From an uncultured Pelagibacteraceae bacterium (lineage in GTDB: Bacteria > Pseudomonadota > Alphaproteobacteria > Pelagibacterales > Pelagibacteraceae): 64,000 bases of DNA. Both the position numbers and the translations under genes were made by a program. The notes beneath the pieces were generated by a model, which saw only the letters and a program-made list of their open reading frames with translations, had not been told where the DNA came from and did no database searches. The stretch is taken from positions 1-64,000 of the forward strand of contig CACDMX010000003.1 of the NCBI GenBank assembly GCA_902554035.1. Direction: 5' to 3'. Numbering within the stretch: position 1 is the stretch's first letter; every line of letters starts with the position of its first letter. Below are positions 15,796 to 23,713 of this stretch, one piece after another.

Positions 15796-18201
15796 TTAAC
15801 TTCTCATTTTTTGTCCACTTGGATCATAAAGTGGTTCTTTTATAATTGAGCAATTGAACATATCACCATTAATTTCAACTTGAATTCCTTTTCCAGAATT
15901 TAATTCTTTTGTATCTAAATAAGAGAAAGCGACACTCTTATTTACAAAATGTGCAAACCCTCCAGAAGTTATATAACCGATGCTTTTTTCACCCTTCATC
16001 ACAGCTTCATTATAAGTTACATCAATTTCATTAGTTTCCACTATTAATGGTATGATTTTGTTATTACTTTCATCTTTTTGAGCAGAGTTTTTGCCAATAA
16101 AATCTTTATCCCAATTAATAAATGCATCTAAACCTGTTTCTTTCGGAGTAAAATCAGGTCTATAATCCAGGGTCCAAGCTCCCCAATTTTTTTCTAATCT
16201 CATTGACATTAAAGCCCTTGATCCAAATGGTTTAATATTAAATTCCTTTCCTGCCTCCATTAACTCTTCATACAATTTAATTTGATAATGTGGTGCAACA
16301 TAAATTTCGTACCCAAGCTCACCTGTAAATGATAACCTGTTTATTACAGCTGGTACTCCAGCCACATACATTCTTTTTGAATCTCTAAATTTAAATTTAC
16401 TATTTGATACATCTTCCCTCACAATCTTTTGAAGTAATTCTCGAGATTTTGGACCTGAAATACTAAGTCCATGAAAATCATCAGATCGATTGTTATAACT
16501 TAAATTAAATTTACCTATATGACTTTCAAACCATCTTCTATGCATTTCTTGTGCAGCACCTGATCCAAAAATCATGAATTCATTTTCGTCAATACATGCA
16601 ACTGTTAGATCTCCATAAAGTTTTCCTTTTTTGGTTAACATTGGATTTAAAGAGATTCTTCCTGGTTTAGGAATTCTTCCAGCCATAACATAATCTAAAA
16701 ACTTTCTAGCATCAGGTCCTTTAAACTCGTGCTTTGAAAAGTTTGCAACCTCAGTAACGCCTACATTTTCTCTCACATTTATAACTTCTTTTGAAACATA
16801 GTTGTGTGATCTGGATCTTTTTATAGTTGGTTCTTCGTGTGCGTCTTCTTTATTGTTTGCAAACCATAAAACATTTTCCAAACCAAAACTATCGCCCATA
16901 ACAGCTCCTTGATTTACAAATCGATCATAAAGAGCAGTGGTTTTTTGTTTTCTACCTTTAGGTAAGGTTTCATTAGGAAATGTCATTATAAATCTTCTCT
17001 CATAGTTTTCAGATGACTTTATTGTTCCGTATTGTGGAGAAGCATAATCTCCAAATCTTGCAACATCCATTGCCCAAACATCTATTGAGGGTTCACCGTC
17101 AATAATCCATTCTGCAATACATTTGCCAACACCACCTCCTTGGCAAAATCCAGCCATAACTCCAACAGCAACCCAATAGTTTTTCATTCCGGGAACTGGT
17201 CCAATAAGAGGACTTCCGTCAGGACCAAAAGTAAATGGTCCATTAACAATATTTTTAATTCCAGCTTTTTCTAAAGCGGGCATTCTTTCGAAACCTATGG
17301 CTAATCTATCTTGAATGTTGTCAAGTTTTGGCTCAAGAAGCTCATGTCCAAAATTCATTGGAGTCCCTTCTACTTTCCATGGTGTTGATTTTTGTTCATA
17401 TGTTCCAAGCAACATTCCTTTTCCTTCTTGTCTAAAGTAAATATTTCCTTCAAAATCTGTTCCAATTGGTAATCTTTGATCTCCCATTGCTTCTATTTCT
17501 GGAATTGCCTCTGTGATTAAATAATGATGCTCCATTGGTTGAACAGGTAAATCTATTCCTGCAAGTTTTCCAACTTCTCGAGCCCAGAGACCTCCAGCGT
17601 TAATTACAATTTCAGCATTAATGTTGCCTTTCTCAGTTATCACATCCCAAGATCCGTCTTCCTTTTGTTTGGTATCCTTAACAACAGTATGTGTGTAATA
17701 TTTTCCTCCATGAACTTTTGCTGCTTTTGCAAAAGCGTAGGTTACACCTGAGGGGTCGACTTCACCATCTATTGGATCCCATAAAGCAAGTAGATATCTA
17801 GAAGGATCAATAAGTGGATTTTTCTTTTTAACTTCATCAAGCGATATAAATTCTTGGTCTAAACCCATGTACCTTGCTTTTGATCTTTCTCTTTTAAGAT
17901 ATTCTGCCCAAACGTCATTTGAGGCTAAATAAAATCCACCGCTAGGTTTAAATCCACAGGAATGTCCTGACTCTTTTTCTATTTCTTTATAAAGACCAAT
18001 TGTATAAGCCATCATTCTAGAAATATTGGGATCGGATGAAATTACATGAACATTTCCAGCAGCATGCCAAGATGATCCTGATGTAAGTTCGTTCCTCTCT
18101 AATAATATACAATCTTTTAATCCAAATTTTGAAAGATGATATAATATTGAACAACCAACAACTCCCCCACCAATAATTACTACCTTGGCATTTTTTTCCA
18201 T
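15796..18201 (-). CDS. FAD-dependent dimethylglycine/sarcosine dehydrogenase-like protein (second paralogue)
   Basis: The 801 residues have the same layout as the protein at 1937-4369: FAD-binding GGGVVGCSILYHLSKFG near residues 11-27, the SSWHAAGNVH motif near 44 with the likely FAD-linking His, an FAO_M middle part, a GcvT-like folate domain (about 440-690) and a C-terminal barrel. The likely reaction is oxidative N-demethylation with transfer of the one-carbon unit to tetrahydrofolate. Electrons would go to the ETF encoded at 235-1937. It lies 9 bp downstream of BHMT, which makes dimethylglycine from glycine betaine, so dimethylglycine is a good candidate substrate (inference). Confidence 0.87.
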   Translation of the reverse strand: MEKNAKVVIIGGGVVGCSILYHLSKFGLKDCILLERNELTSGSSWHAAGNVHVISSDPNISRMMAYTIGLYKEIEKESGHSCGFKPSGGFYLASNDVWAEYLKRERSKARYMGLDQEFISLDEVKKKNPLIDPSRYLLALWDPIDGEVDPSGVTYAFAKAAKVHGGKYYTHTVVKDTKQKEDGSWDVITEKGNINAEIVINAGGLWAREVGKLAGIDLPVQPMEHHYLITEAIPEIEAMGDQRLPIGTDFEGNIYFRQEGKGMLLGTYEQKSTPWKVEGTPMNFGHELLEPKLDNIQDRLAIGFERMPALEKAGIKNIVNGPFTFGPDGSPLIGPVPGMKNYWVAVGVMAGFCQGGGVGKCIAEWIIDGEPSIDVWAMDVARFGDYASPQYGTIKSSENYERRFIMTFPNETLPKGRKQKTTALYDRFVNQGAVMGDSFGLENVLWFANNKEDAHEEPTIKRSRSHNYVSKEVINVRENVGVTEVANFSKHEFKGPDARKFLDYVMAGRIPKPGRISLNPMLTKKGKLYGDLTVACIDENEFMIFGSGAAQEMHRRWFESHIGKFNLSYNNRSDDFHGLSISGPKSRELLQKIVREDVSNSKFKFRDSKRMYVAGVPAVINRLSFTGELGYEIYVAPHYQIKLYEELMEAGKEFNIKPFGSRALMSMRLEKNWGAWTLDYRPDFTPKETGLDAFINWDKDFIGKNSAQKDESNNKIIPLIVETNEIDVTYNEAVMKGEKSIGYITSGGFAHFVNKSVAFSYLDTKELNSGKGIQVEINGDMFNCSIIKEPLYDPSGQKMRS

Positions 18202-18210
18202 ATGCTTTTC

Positions 18211-19257
18211 CTATAAGGTTTTTGCAGCGTCAGTATTATGCTTTTTCAATGTTGGGTCTGTACCATGAGCATAATGTTTAGACATGTCAGGATAATACTT
18301 ATATGCAATGGGTTTTCTTCCCAATGCAACTGCCATTTCCCTTACATGATGTGGTTCAGCTCCACAGCAAATTCCAATAAGGTTTATTTTTTGTTGCTCA
18401 CATTGTTTTGCAAACTCACCCATTTCAAATCTGTTACAATACAAATTATCGAGTGCCACAGGAAATGCGTTACCTCCGGGTATACAGTCACATCCTTCAT
18501 CAACCTGATTTAAAAACCCAGGATTTTTTTCAGTGGTTCTATATGGTACTGGTAAAGCTGCTACATGACATGAAACTGCTTTCCTGATTTCAGGTAATAA
18601 CTTCATTGTCATTTTTGGACCTCTAAAACAATTTAAACCTACAACGTCTGCACCATGATCCTCAAGAATTTTACATGCATCTCCAGGAGAGTAACCATCT
18701 CTAGTTTTTCCATCTCTTCTGAATGCATAGTTGCATACAGCAATTAATCCCGCATCTTTAATAGCTTTAAGTGCTATCTTCATCTCCTCTACCCAAGTAA
18801 TTGTTTCGGCGACAATAAAGTCAACACCAGCCTCTTTTGCCCAAGAAACCTGTTCTTCAAACATTTTTTGACATTCAATATTGCTTTTCTTATCATTTGG
18901 ATCGTAGACATTAGTGTTAGCTATATCGCCACAAACTAATAAATCTAAATCTTTAAACTCTTTTTTAGAGTCATTGGCAATTTTAAGTGCATTTTTCTGG
19001 AGTGGTTCTAGCAAATGTTCTTTACCTATTATTCTTAACTTTTCTCTGTGACCATAATAAGTAAATGCCTGCACTATGTCAGATCCTGCTCTTATAAATT
19101 CTCTGTGAAGCTGAGATACTACTTCTGGATGATCCAACACAACCTCAGGCACAAATGCGCCAGCTTGCAAATATCCTCTTCTTTCCATAGCAAATAAATA
19201 TCCCTCCGCAAAAAGAACAGGTCCTTTGTTTAATCTAGTTATTAAATCTTTTGTCAT
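18211..19257 (-). CDS. bhmT: Betaine-homocysteine S-methyltransferase
   Basis: This is a 348-residue homocysteine methyltransferase with a TIM-barrel fold. The zinc-binding cysteines are visible as Cys210 in VVGLNCFRGP and the pair Cys297-Cys298 in IGICCGAEPHHVREMA. The N-terminal KGPVLFAEGYLFAMERRGYL (residues 11-30) and PEVVLDHPEVV segments fit BHMT rather than S-methylmethionine-dependent MmuM. It moves a methyl group from glycine betaine to homocysteine, giving methionine and dimethylglycine. The dimethylglycine-dehydrogenase-like gene follows by 9 bp, and the betaine transporter diverges on the other side. Some marine relatives use DMSP as donor. Confidence 0.9.
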   Translation of the reverse strand: MTKDLITRLNKGPVLFAEGYLFAMERRGYLQAGAFVPEVVLDHPEVVSQLHREFIRAGSDIVQAFTYYGHREKLRIIGKEHLLEPLQKNALKIANDSKKEFKDLDLLVCGDIANTNVYDPNDKKSNIECQKMFEEQVSWAKEAGVDFIVAETITWVEEMKIALKAIKDAGLIAVCNYAFRRDGKTRDGYSPGDACKILEDHGADVVGLNCFRGPKMTMKLLPEIRKAVSCHVAALPVPYRTTEKNPGFLNQVDEGCDCIPGGNAFPVALDNLYCNRFEMGEFAKQCEQQKINLIGICCGAEPHHVREMAVALGRKPIAYKYYPDMSKHYAHGTDPTLKKHNTDAAKTL

Positions 19258-19559
19258 AAATTTTTCCTTTTTTTAAATTTTTAAAATTAAATATTTTTGC
19301 AAAAAATTTAAATACTCTGGTAAAAATTTGAGTGATAATGATAAAAAAATCTGTTTAAAAACAATTGGTCAAAACGTGAATATCCAATTACAAAAAATTT
19401 TTTTTTTTGCTTTCTTGCATGTTTTGACATTGATTTAAAAGCTTACTCCTTAATAAAAACCATTGCAAAATAATTAATCTACAACCTTTAGTTGAAACAA
19501 GTTTGCTTTTTTTTAATGTGTGTGGTTTGATGATTGCTTTAATTAATTAAAGGGAAAAT
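19258..19559. promoter_or_regulatory. Divergent control region between BHMT and the betaine transporter
   Basis: This 302-bp spacer is the longest non-coding stretch in the window and holds no gene or tRNA that I can see. It must contain both divergent promoters. A TTGACA hexamer lies at 19424-19429 on the plus strand, but no good -10 box sits at 17 bp; the nearest TTAATA is about 20 bp away, so this is a weak promoter call. The plus-strand gene has a clear ribosome site (AAAGGGA, 5-8 bases before the ATG at 19560). A long inverted repeat at 19368-19428 is listed separately. I could not fit a known SAM or glycine riboswitch by eye. Confidence 0.5.
19368..19428. repeat. Inverted repeat, 11-bp arms with a 39-base spacer
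   Basis: The left arm GTCAAAACGTG (19368-19378) and right arm CATGTTTTGAC (19418-19428) are inverted copies with one mismatch, which would be a G-U pair in RNA. Each arm centres on GTCAAAAC. The spacer is 39 bases and contains a run of 11-12 T. It lies in the divergent region upstream of both BHMT and the betaine-binding protein. It could be a pair of operator half-sites for a regulator controlling both operons, or the closing stem of an RNA element. No function is known. Confidence 0.45.
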
Positions 19560-20579
19560 ATGAAAATCAAAAACATTATAATTTCTGCTTTAGTATTGCT
19601 AGGTTTCGCTTCTTTTAGTGGAGTAGCTAATGCTGGATGTGGAAAATTAGTTATCGCTGAGCAAAACTGGGCATCTGCCGAGTTGATGGCGAACGTAGAC
19701 AAGATAATCCTTGAAAAAGGATACGGTTGTGAGGTGGAATTAATACCAGGTGCAACAATGCCTACTTTTACATCTATGGATGAAAAAGGTGAGCCAGATA
19801 TGAATCCTGAGCAATGGGCAAATGCAGTTTACACTCCTCTTAAAAAAGCTGTTTCAGAAAAAAGATTAATCATAGCTAACAAGGCTCCTATTACTGGTCT
19901 TGGTGAAGGCTGGTGGATTACTCCTGGAACTGTTGAAAAAATTCCGCAGATCAAAGGTATGACTGCAATGGAAATTTTAGAGCACCCTGAATGGTTTCCT
20001 TCAAAAGAAGATCCTTCAAAAGGAGCTTTTGTTGGTTGTCCAGCAGGATGGGGATGTCAATTAGCTAATGCAAACCTTTTCAGAGCATTTGAAATGGAAA
20101 AAAAAGGATGGGTATTAATTGATCCAGGTTCTGCAGCAGGTTTAGATGGTACAATATCTAAAGCAGCTGACTCTGGAAGTCCTTGGTTTGGTTACTATTG
20201 GAACCCAACTTCAATGGTTGGAAAATATGGTTTAATTCCTGTAGACTTTGGTGTGAAATTCCACAGCAGAGATAATTGGGATAACTGTATAACACTAGCT
20301 GAGCAAGATTGTGCAGATCCAAAACCAACTGCTTGGACTAAATCTGAAGTTAACTCTATCGTTACAGCAAACTTTGCTAAAACTGGAGGAAAAGACGCTC
20401 TAAAATATGTTAAAAAGCGAACTTACCCAGGCGAAGTAATGAATGGAATGCTTGTTTACATGGCTGAAAACCAAGCTAAAGGTTCAGATGCAGCAATCGA
20501 GTTTTTATCTAAACATGAAGATGTTTGGGGTAAATGGGTATCTGGAGCTGCTAAGAAAAAAATTAAAGCTGGTCTTTAA
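19560..20579 (+). CDS. Glycine betaine/proline ABC transporter substrate-binding protein (ProX/OpuAC family)
   Basis: The 339-residue protein has a signal peptide (residues 1-25, ending GVANA before GCGK). It is an OpuAC-type binding protein with many conserved tryptophans, such as AEQNWASAELMANV near residues 33-46 and GLGEGWWITPG near 118-128. Family members bind betaines, choline or DMSP in an aromatic cage. Delivery is to the permease encoded 57 bp downstream. The start is chosen from a strong AAAGGGA ribosome site. A stable hairpin follows the stop, which probably keeps this mRNA more abundant than the permease mRNA. Confidence 0.9.
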   Translation: MKIKNIIISALVLLGFASFSGVANAGCGKLVIAEQNWASAELMANVDKIILEKGYGCEVELIPGATMPTFTSMDEKGEPDMNPEQWANAVYTPLKKAVSEKRLIIANKAPITGLGEGWWITPGTVEKIPQIKGMTAMEILEHPEWFPSKEDPSKGAFVGCPAGWGCQLANANLFRAFEMEKKGWVLIDPGSAAGLDGTISKAADSGSPWFGYYWNPTSMVGKYGLIPVDFGVKFHSRDNWDNCITLAEQDCADPKPTAWTKSEVNSIVTANFAKTGGKDALKYVKKRTYPGEVMNGMLVYMAENQAKGSDAAIEFLSKHEDVWGKWVSGAAKKKIKAGL

Positions 20580-20592
20580 TATATAATTTTAT

Positions 20593-20620
20593 TAACGAGC
20601 CTATTAATTTAGGCTCGTTA
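20593..20620 (+). terminator. Intercistronic hairpin after the substrate-binding protein gene
   Basis: TAACGAGCCT (20593-20602) and AGGCTCGTTA (20611-20620) form a perfect 10-bp stem with an 8-base AT loop, 14 bases after the stop codon. The GC-rich core in such AT-rich DNA makes chance unlikely. Only a short T-rich stretch follows, so it may act as a partial terminator or as a 3'-end stabiliser of the binding-protein mRNA, a common arrangement between ABC-transporter binding-protein and permease genes. Confidence 0.65.
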
Positions 20621-20636
20621 GTTGTTTAAGAATATA

Positions 20637-21521
20637 ATGGATTTTTTAACTAAATTTCCTGTCATGGATCGTAAATCCCTAATGGAATTAAGAAAAGGGA
20701 TTGATCAAACTTTTAGAGAATTTTCTAGAGCTTATGGTGATGGTATAGAAGCATTTTTTGATCCACTATTATTTTTCTTAATTAAGTTAGAAAAATTATT
20801 ATTAGCTACACCATGGCCATTAATATTATTAATACTTGGTGGATTAGCTTGGTTAGGTTCAAGAAGTTGGAAACTTGTAGTTGGAAGTGTCATAGCTTTT
20901 GTATTGATAGGATACTTTGGTATGTGGAAAGATTGTATGGCAACAGTAGCAATCATAACAGTTTGTACAATCATGTGTATAGCCGTTGGAATACCAATTG
21001 GAGTTCTGATGGCTAGATCTGATAGAGTTGAAAGATCAATGCTTCCTGTTTTAGATATGATGCAAACCATTCCTAGTTTTGTTTATTTAATTCCAATATT
21101 GATGCTACTTGGTATTGGCAAGATTCCTGGTTTGATTGCTGTTTGCATATACGCAATACCACCAGTGATAAGATTAACTAATTTGGGTATAAGAGAGGTC
21201 GATAAAGAGACAATAGAGGCAAGTGAAGCTTTCGGAGCGACAAAATTACAAAAATTAAGAACTGTTCAAATACCTTTAGCGCTACCAACAGTGTTTGCTG
21301 GCGTAAACCAAACTATAATGATGGCACTAGCTATGGTGGTTATAGCTTCAATGATTGGAGTTAAAGGTTTAGGAGTTCCTATTTTAAGAGCCATATCAAA
21401 CCAATATTTAGCTTTGGGATTGTTTAATGGTTTAGCCATTGTAGCGCTTGCTATAATCTTTGATAGAATTACACAGGAATATGGTCGAAGAATACAAAAG
21501 CACAGAGGAATAAAAAGATAG
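20637..21521 (+). CDS. Glycine betaine/proline ABC transporter permease (ProW/OpuAB family)
   Basis: This is an inner-membrane permease of about 295 residues with several hydrophobic segments, for example LILLILGGLAWLGS, GSVIAFVLIGYFGMW and VAIITVCTIMCIAVGIPIGV. The cytoplasmic EAA loop is visible as EVDKETIEASEAFGATKLQKL. The frame is open back to a TTG at 20622, which touches the hairpin; the ATG at 20637 is preferred. The ATP-binding subunit that normally accompanies ProW is not adjacent; a MetF-like gene follows. The ATPase must come from elsewhere in the genome. Confidence 0.88.
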   Translation: MDFLTKFPVMDRKSLMELRKGIDQTFREFSRAYGDGIEAFFDPLLFFLIKLEKLLLATPWPLILLILGGLAWLGSRSWKLVVGSVIAFVLIGYFGMWKDCMATVAIITVCTIMCIAVGIPIGVLMARSDRVERSMLPVLDMMQTIPSFVYLIPILMLLGIGKIPGLIAVCIYAIPPVIRLTNLGIREVDKETIEASEAFGATKLQKLRTVQIPLALPTVFAGVNQTIMMALAMVVIASMIGVKGLGVPILRAISNQYLALGLFNGLAIVALAIIFDRITQEYGRRIQKHRGIKR

Positions 21522-21584
21522 TCTTCTTATCGCATAAACCCGATTTTTATAGACAGGTATTTTAAAATAAATAAATATCTGGAT

Positions 21585-22313
21585 ATGAAGTTTTCTTTGG
21601 AAATTGGACCTAAAACTGATCTAGAGACCCTACCAGGTTTAAAGGATGTCTATATAACAATGCTCCCAGGAGGTGATTTTAGAGATACGGCTGACCAGGC
21701 TATAAAGCTTGTTAAAAAGGGCTTTAATCCTATTCCGCATTTTCCTGCTAGATCTATTGAGGATGACGTTCAATTAAAAGAGTATGTTTCAAGATGCAAA
21801 GATGGTGGCGTGAAGCAGGTATTAGTTATTGGCGGCAGTAGAGATCCAATAGGAAAATTTGATAGTTCAATTCAGCTTTTGGAGACCGGCTATTTTGAGC
21901 AGATGACAATAGGAATCGCTGGACATCCAGAGGGGAGTCCTGATATATCCGATTCTGATTTAGAAAAAGCTATGAAAGATAAAAAGCCTTACGCTGACTA
22001 TATAGTAACCCAATGGTTATTAGATTCTCAGAAAATATTAGATTTCATTTCTAAACAAACTGTACCAGTTCATGTTGGAATTACTGGACCACTTAAAATA
22101 ACTAGTCTAATTAAATTTGCTAATATTGTAGGTGCAAAAAATTCCTTAAATTTTCTTAAATCTAATTTTAGTAAGGCACTAGATTTAATGAAACCTAGAG
22201 ACCCAAATGATTTAATAGGGAAAGTTAAATCGCACACTGATTTTTTTCACATTTATACATTCGGCGGCTTGAAGGAAACTAACAAGTGGTTGATGGAGAA
22301 CAAATATGTCTAA
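21585..22313 (+). CDS. Methylenetetrahydrofolate reductase-like protein (short MetF)
   Basis: The 242-residue TIM-barrel protein belongs to the MTHFR family: TIGIAGHPEGSPD (near residues 110-122) matches the MetF GVAGYPEGHP motif, and DFFHIYTFGGL near the C-terminus matches FHFYTLN. It is shorter than E. coli MetF (296). It overlaps the following GcvT/DmdA-like gene by eight bases. That partner would produce 5-methyl-THF, so this protein may run toward methylene-THF (inference), although biosynthesis of methyl-THF is equally possible. Confidence 0.8.
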   Translation: MKFSLEIGPKTDLETLPGLKDVYITMLPGGDFRDTADQAIKLVKKGFNPIPHFPARSIEDDVQLKEYVSRCKDGGVKQVLVIGGSRDPIGKFDSSIQLLETGYFEQMTIGIAGHPEGSPDISDSDLEKAMKDKKPYADYIVTQWLLDSQKILDFISKQTVPVHVGITGPLKITSLIKFANIVGAKNSLNFLKSNFSKALDLMKPRDPNDLIGKVKSHTDFFHIYTFGGLKETNKWLMENKYV

Positions 22314-23664
22314 AGAGTTTGACTACACTAAGCTTAAACATGTAACTTCTGTAGATCAGTCTGATCGTGAGGTTCCATATAATTTAAGACAAAGCGGGCC
22401 TACAAAAGTTGAAATGTTAATTTCAACAAGAGTAAGAAAATCGCCTTATTGGCATTTATCAATGCAAGCTGGTTGTTGGAGAGCAACAGTTTATAACCGG
22501 ATTTATCACCCAAGAGGATATGTTAAGCCTGAAGATGGTGGGGCAATGGTTGAATATGATGCAATTGTTAATCATGTAACAATGTGGAATGTTGCTGTTG
22601 AAAGACAGATTAGAGTAAAAGGTCCAGATGCAGAAAAATTCACAGATTATGTGATTACAAGAGATGCAACAAAAATTTCACCAATGCGAGCAAGATATGT
22701 AATTTTATGTAATGCTTACGGTGGAGTTTTAAATGATCCAATTCTTCTTAGAATTTCAAAAGATGAGTTTTGGTTTTCATTATCAGATTCTGATATTGGT
22801 ATGTATCTTCAAGGTGTAAATGCTGATGGTAGATTTAATTGTACTATAGAAGAAATTGATGCTTGCCCAGTACAAATTCAAGGACCAAAATCAAAAGCTT
22901 TAATGAAAGATTTGCTTGGAGATCAAGTCGATTTAGATAACATGCCGTTTTATGGTTTAGCTGAAGTCAAAGTTGCGGGAAGAAGTTGTGTAATTTCACA
23001 ATCTGGTTTCTCAGGAGAAGCGGGATATGAAATATATTTAAGAAATGCAACTTTATATGCAGACGATATGTGGAACGCTGTTCTTGAAGCTGGTAAGAAA
23101 CATAACTTAATGGTTATAGCTCCAGCTCATCATAGAAGGATACAAGCTGGAATTCTTTCCTGGGGACAAGATATGGATATGCAACACAATCCTTTTCAAT
23201 GTAATCTTGGTTATCAAGTTTCTTTATCTGGTAAAGGTGAATGGAATAAAAAGACTGATTATATTGGTAAAGCAGTTCTTGAAAAAATGGGAGCTGATAT
23301 TAGATCAGGGAAGAAACCATATAAGCTTCAATTGGTTGGTCTTGAATTAGGTGGAAAACCGATAGAAGAATATGCTCCAGATTTTTGGTTAATCTCAAAC
23401 GCTGATGGAGGAGATCCAGTTGGATTTATAACGTCTCCTTGGTATCACCCAGAAAAAAAACAAAATATAGCAATGGGCTATGTTCCATTTGATGGAACAT
23501 TAAATGCAAATGGTTTTCCCAAAGGAAAAGTTGGAACCAAGTATAAAGTTCATTTACCTGAAAAATATTCAGATAAACCTGGGACACCTGTTGATGCAGT
23601 GGTTGTTGATATACCATTCAAAGAATCATTTAACGCAAATACAAGAGAAGTAGTAAAGGGATAA
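22306..23664 (+). CDS. GcvT/DmdA-family tetrahydrofolate-dependent methyltransferase (demethylase)
   Basis: The 452-residue protein has a GcvT fold: folate-domain blocks VERQIRVKGPDAEKFTDYV (residues 104-122), VQIQGPKSKALM near 194-205, and SGFSGEAGYEIYL near 236-248, followed by a C-terminal barrel. It resembles DmdA, the DMSP demethylase that moves a methyl group to THF. At 452 residues it is longer than canonical DmdA (about 365-370) and has an extra N-terminal 50 residues, so it is better called a DmdA-like paralogue acting on an unknown methylated substrate. Context (betaine transporter, MetF-like partner, DMSP lyase) supports an osmolyte role. Confidence 0.78.
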   Translation: MSKEFDYTKLKHVTSVDQSDREVPYNLRQSGPTKVEMLISTRVRKSPYWHLSMQAGCWRATVYNRIYHPRGYVKPEDGGAMVEYDAIVNHVTMWNVAVERQIRVKGPDAEKFTDYVITRDATKISPMRARYVILCNAYGGVLNDPILLRISKDEFWFSLSDSDIGMYLQGVNADGRFNCTIEEIDACPVQIQGPKSKALMKDLLGDQVDLDNMPFYGLAEVKVAGRSCVISQSGFSGEAGYEIYLRNATLYADDMWNAVLEAGKKHNLMVIAPAHHRRIQAGILSWGQDMDMQHNPFQCNLGYQVSLSGKGEWNKKTDYIGKAVLEKMGADIRSGKKPYKLQLVGLELGGKPIEEYAPDFWLISNADGGDPVGFITSPWYHPEKKQNIAMGYVPFDGTLNANGFPKGKVGTKYKVHLPEKYSDKPGTPVDAVVVDIPFKESFNANTREVVKG

Positions 23665-23673
23665 AGATTTATT

Positions 23674-23713
23674 AAAAAAACGCGTCGATTTTTATATCTA
23701 CGCGTTTTTTTTT
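23674..23713. terminator. Bidirectional intrinsic terminator
   Basis: An A-run followed by ACGCGT (23680-23685), a 14-base AT loop, and ACGCGT followed by nine T (from 23700) give a stem of about 12 bp with a U-tract on either strand. It lies between the plus-strand demethylase gene ending at 23664 and the convergent anmK, whose stop is at 23712. It is the clearest intrinsic terminator in the window and marks the boundary between the osmolyte island and the housekeeping block. Confidence 0.8.

Noticed and set aside
19258-19559. SAM or glycine riboswitch upstream of BHMT or the betaine-binding protein
   Set aside because: I could not match any conserved riboswitch core by eye. An Infernal scan on both strands would decide.
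22306-23664. Direct assignment as DmdA (DMSP demethylase)
   Set aside because: The protein is about 80 residues longer than DmdA with a different N-terminus; family call kept at GcvT/DmdA-like.
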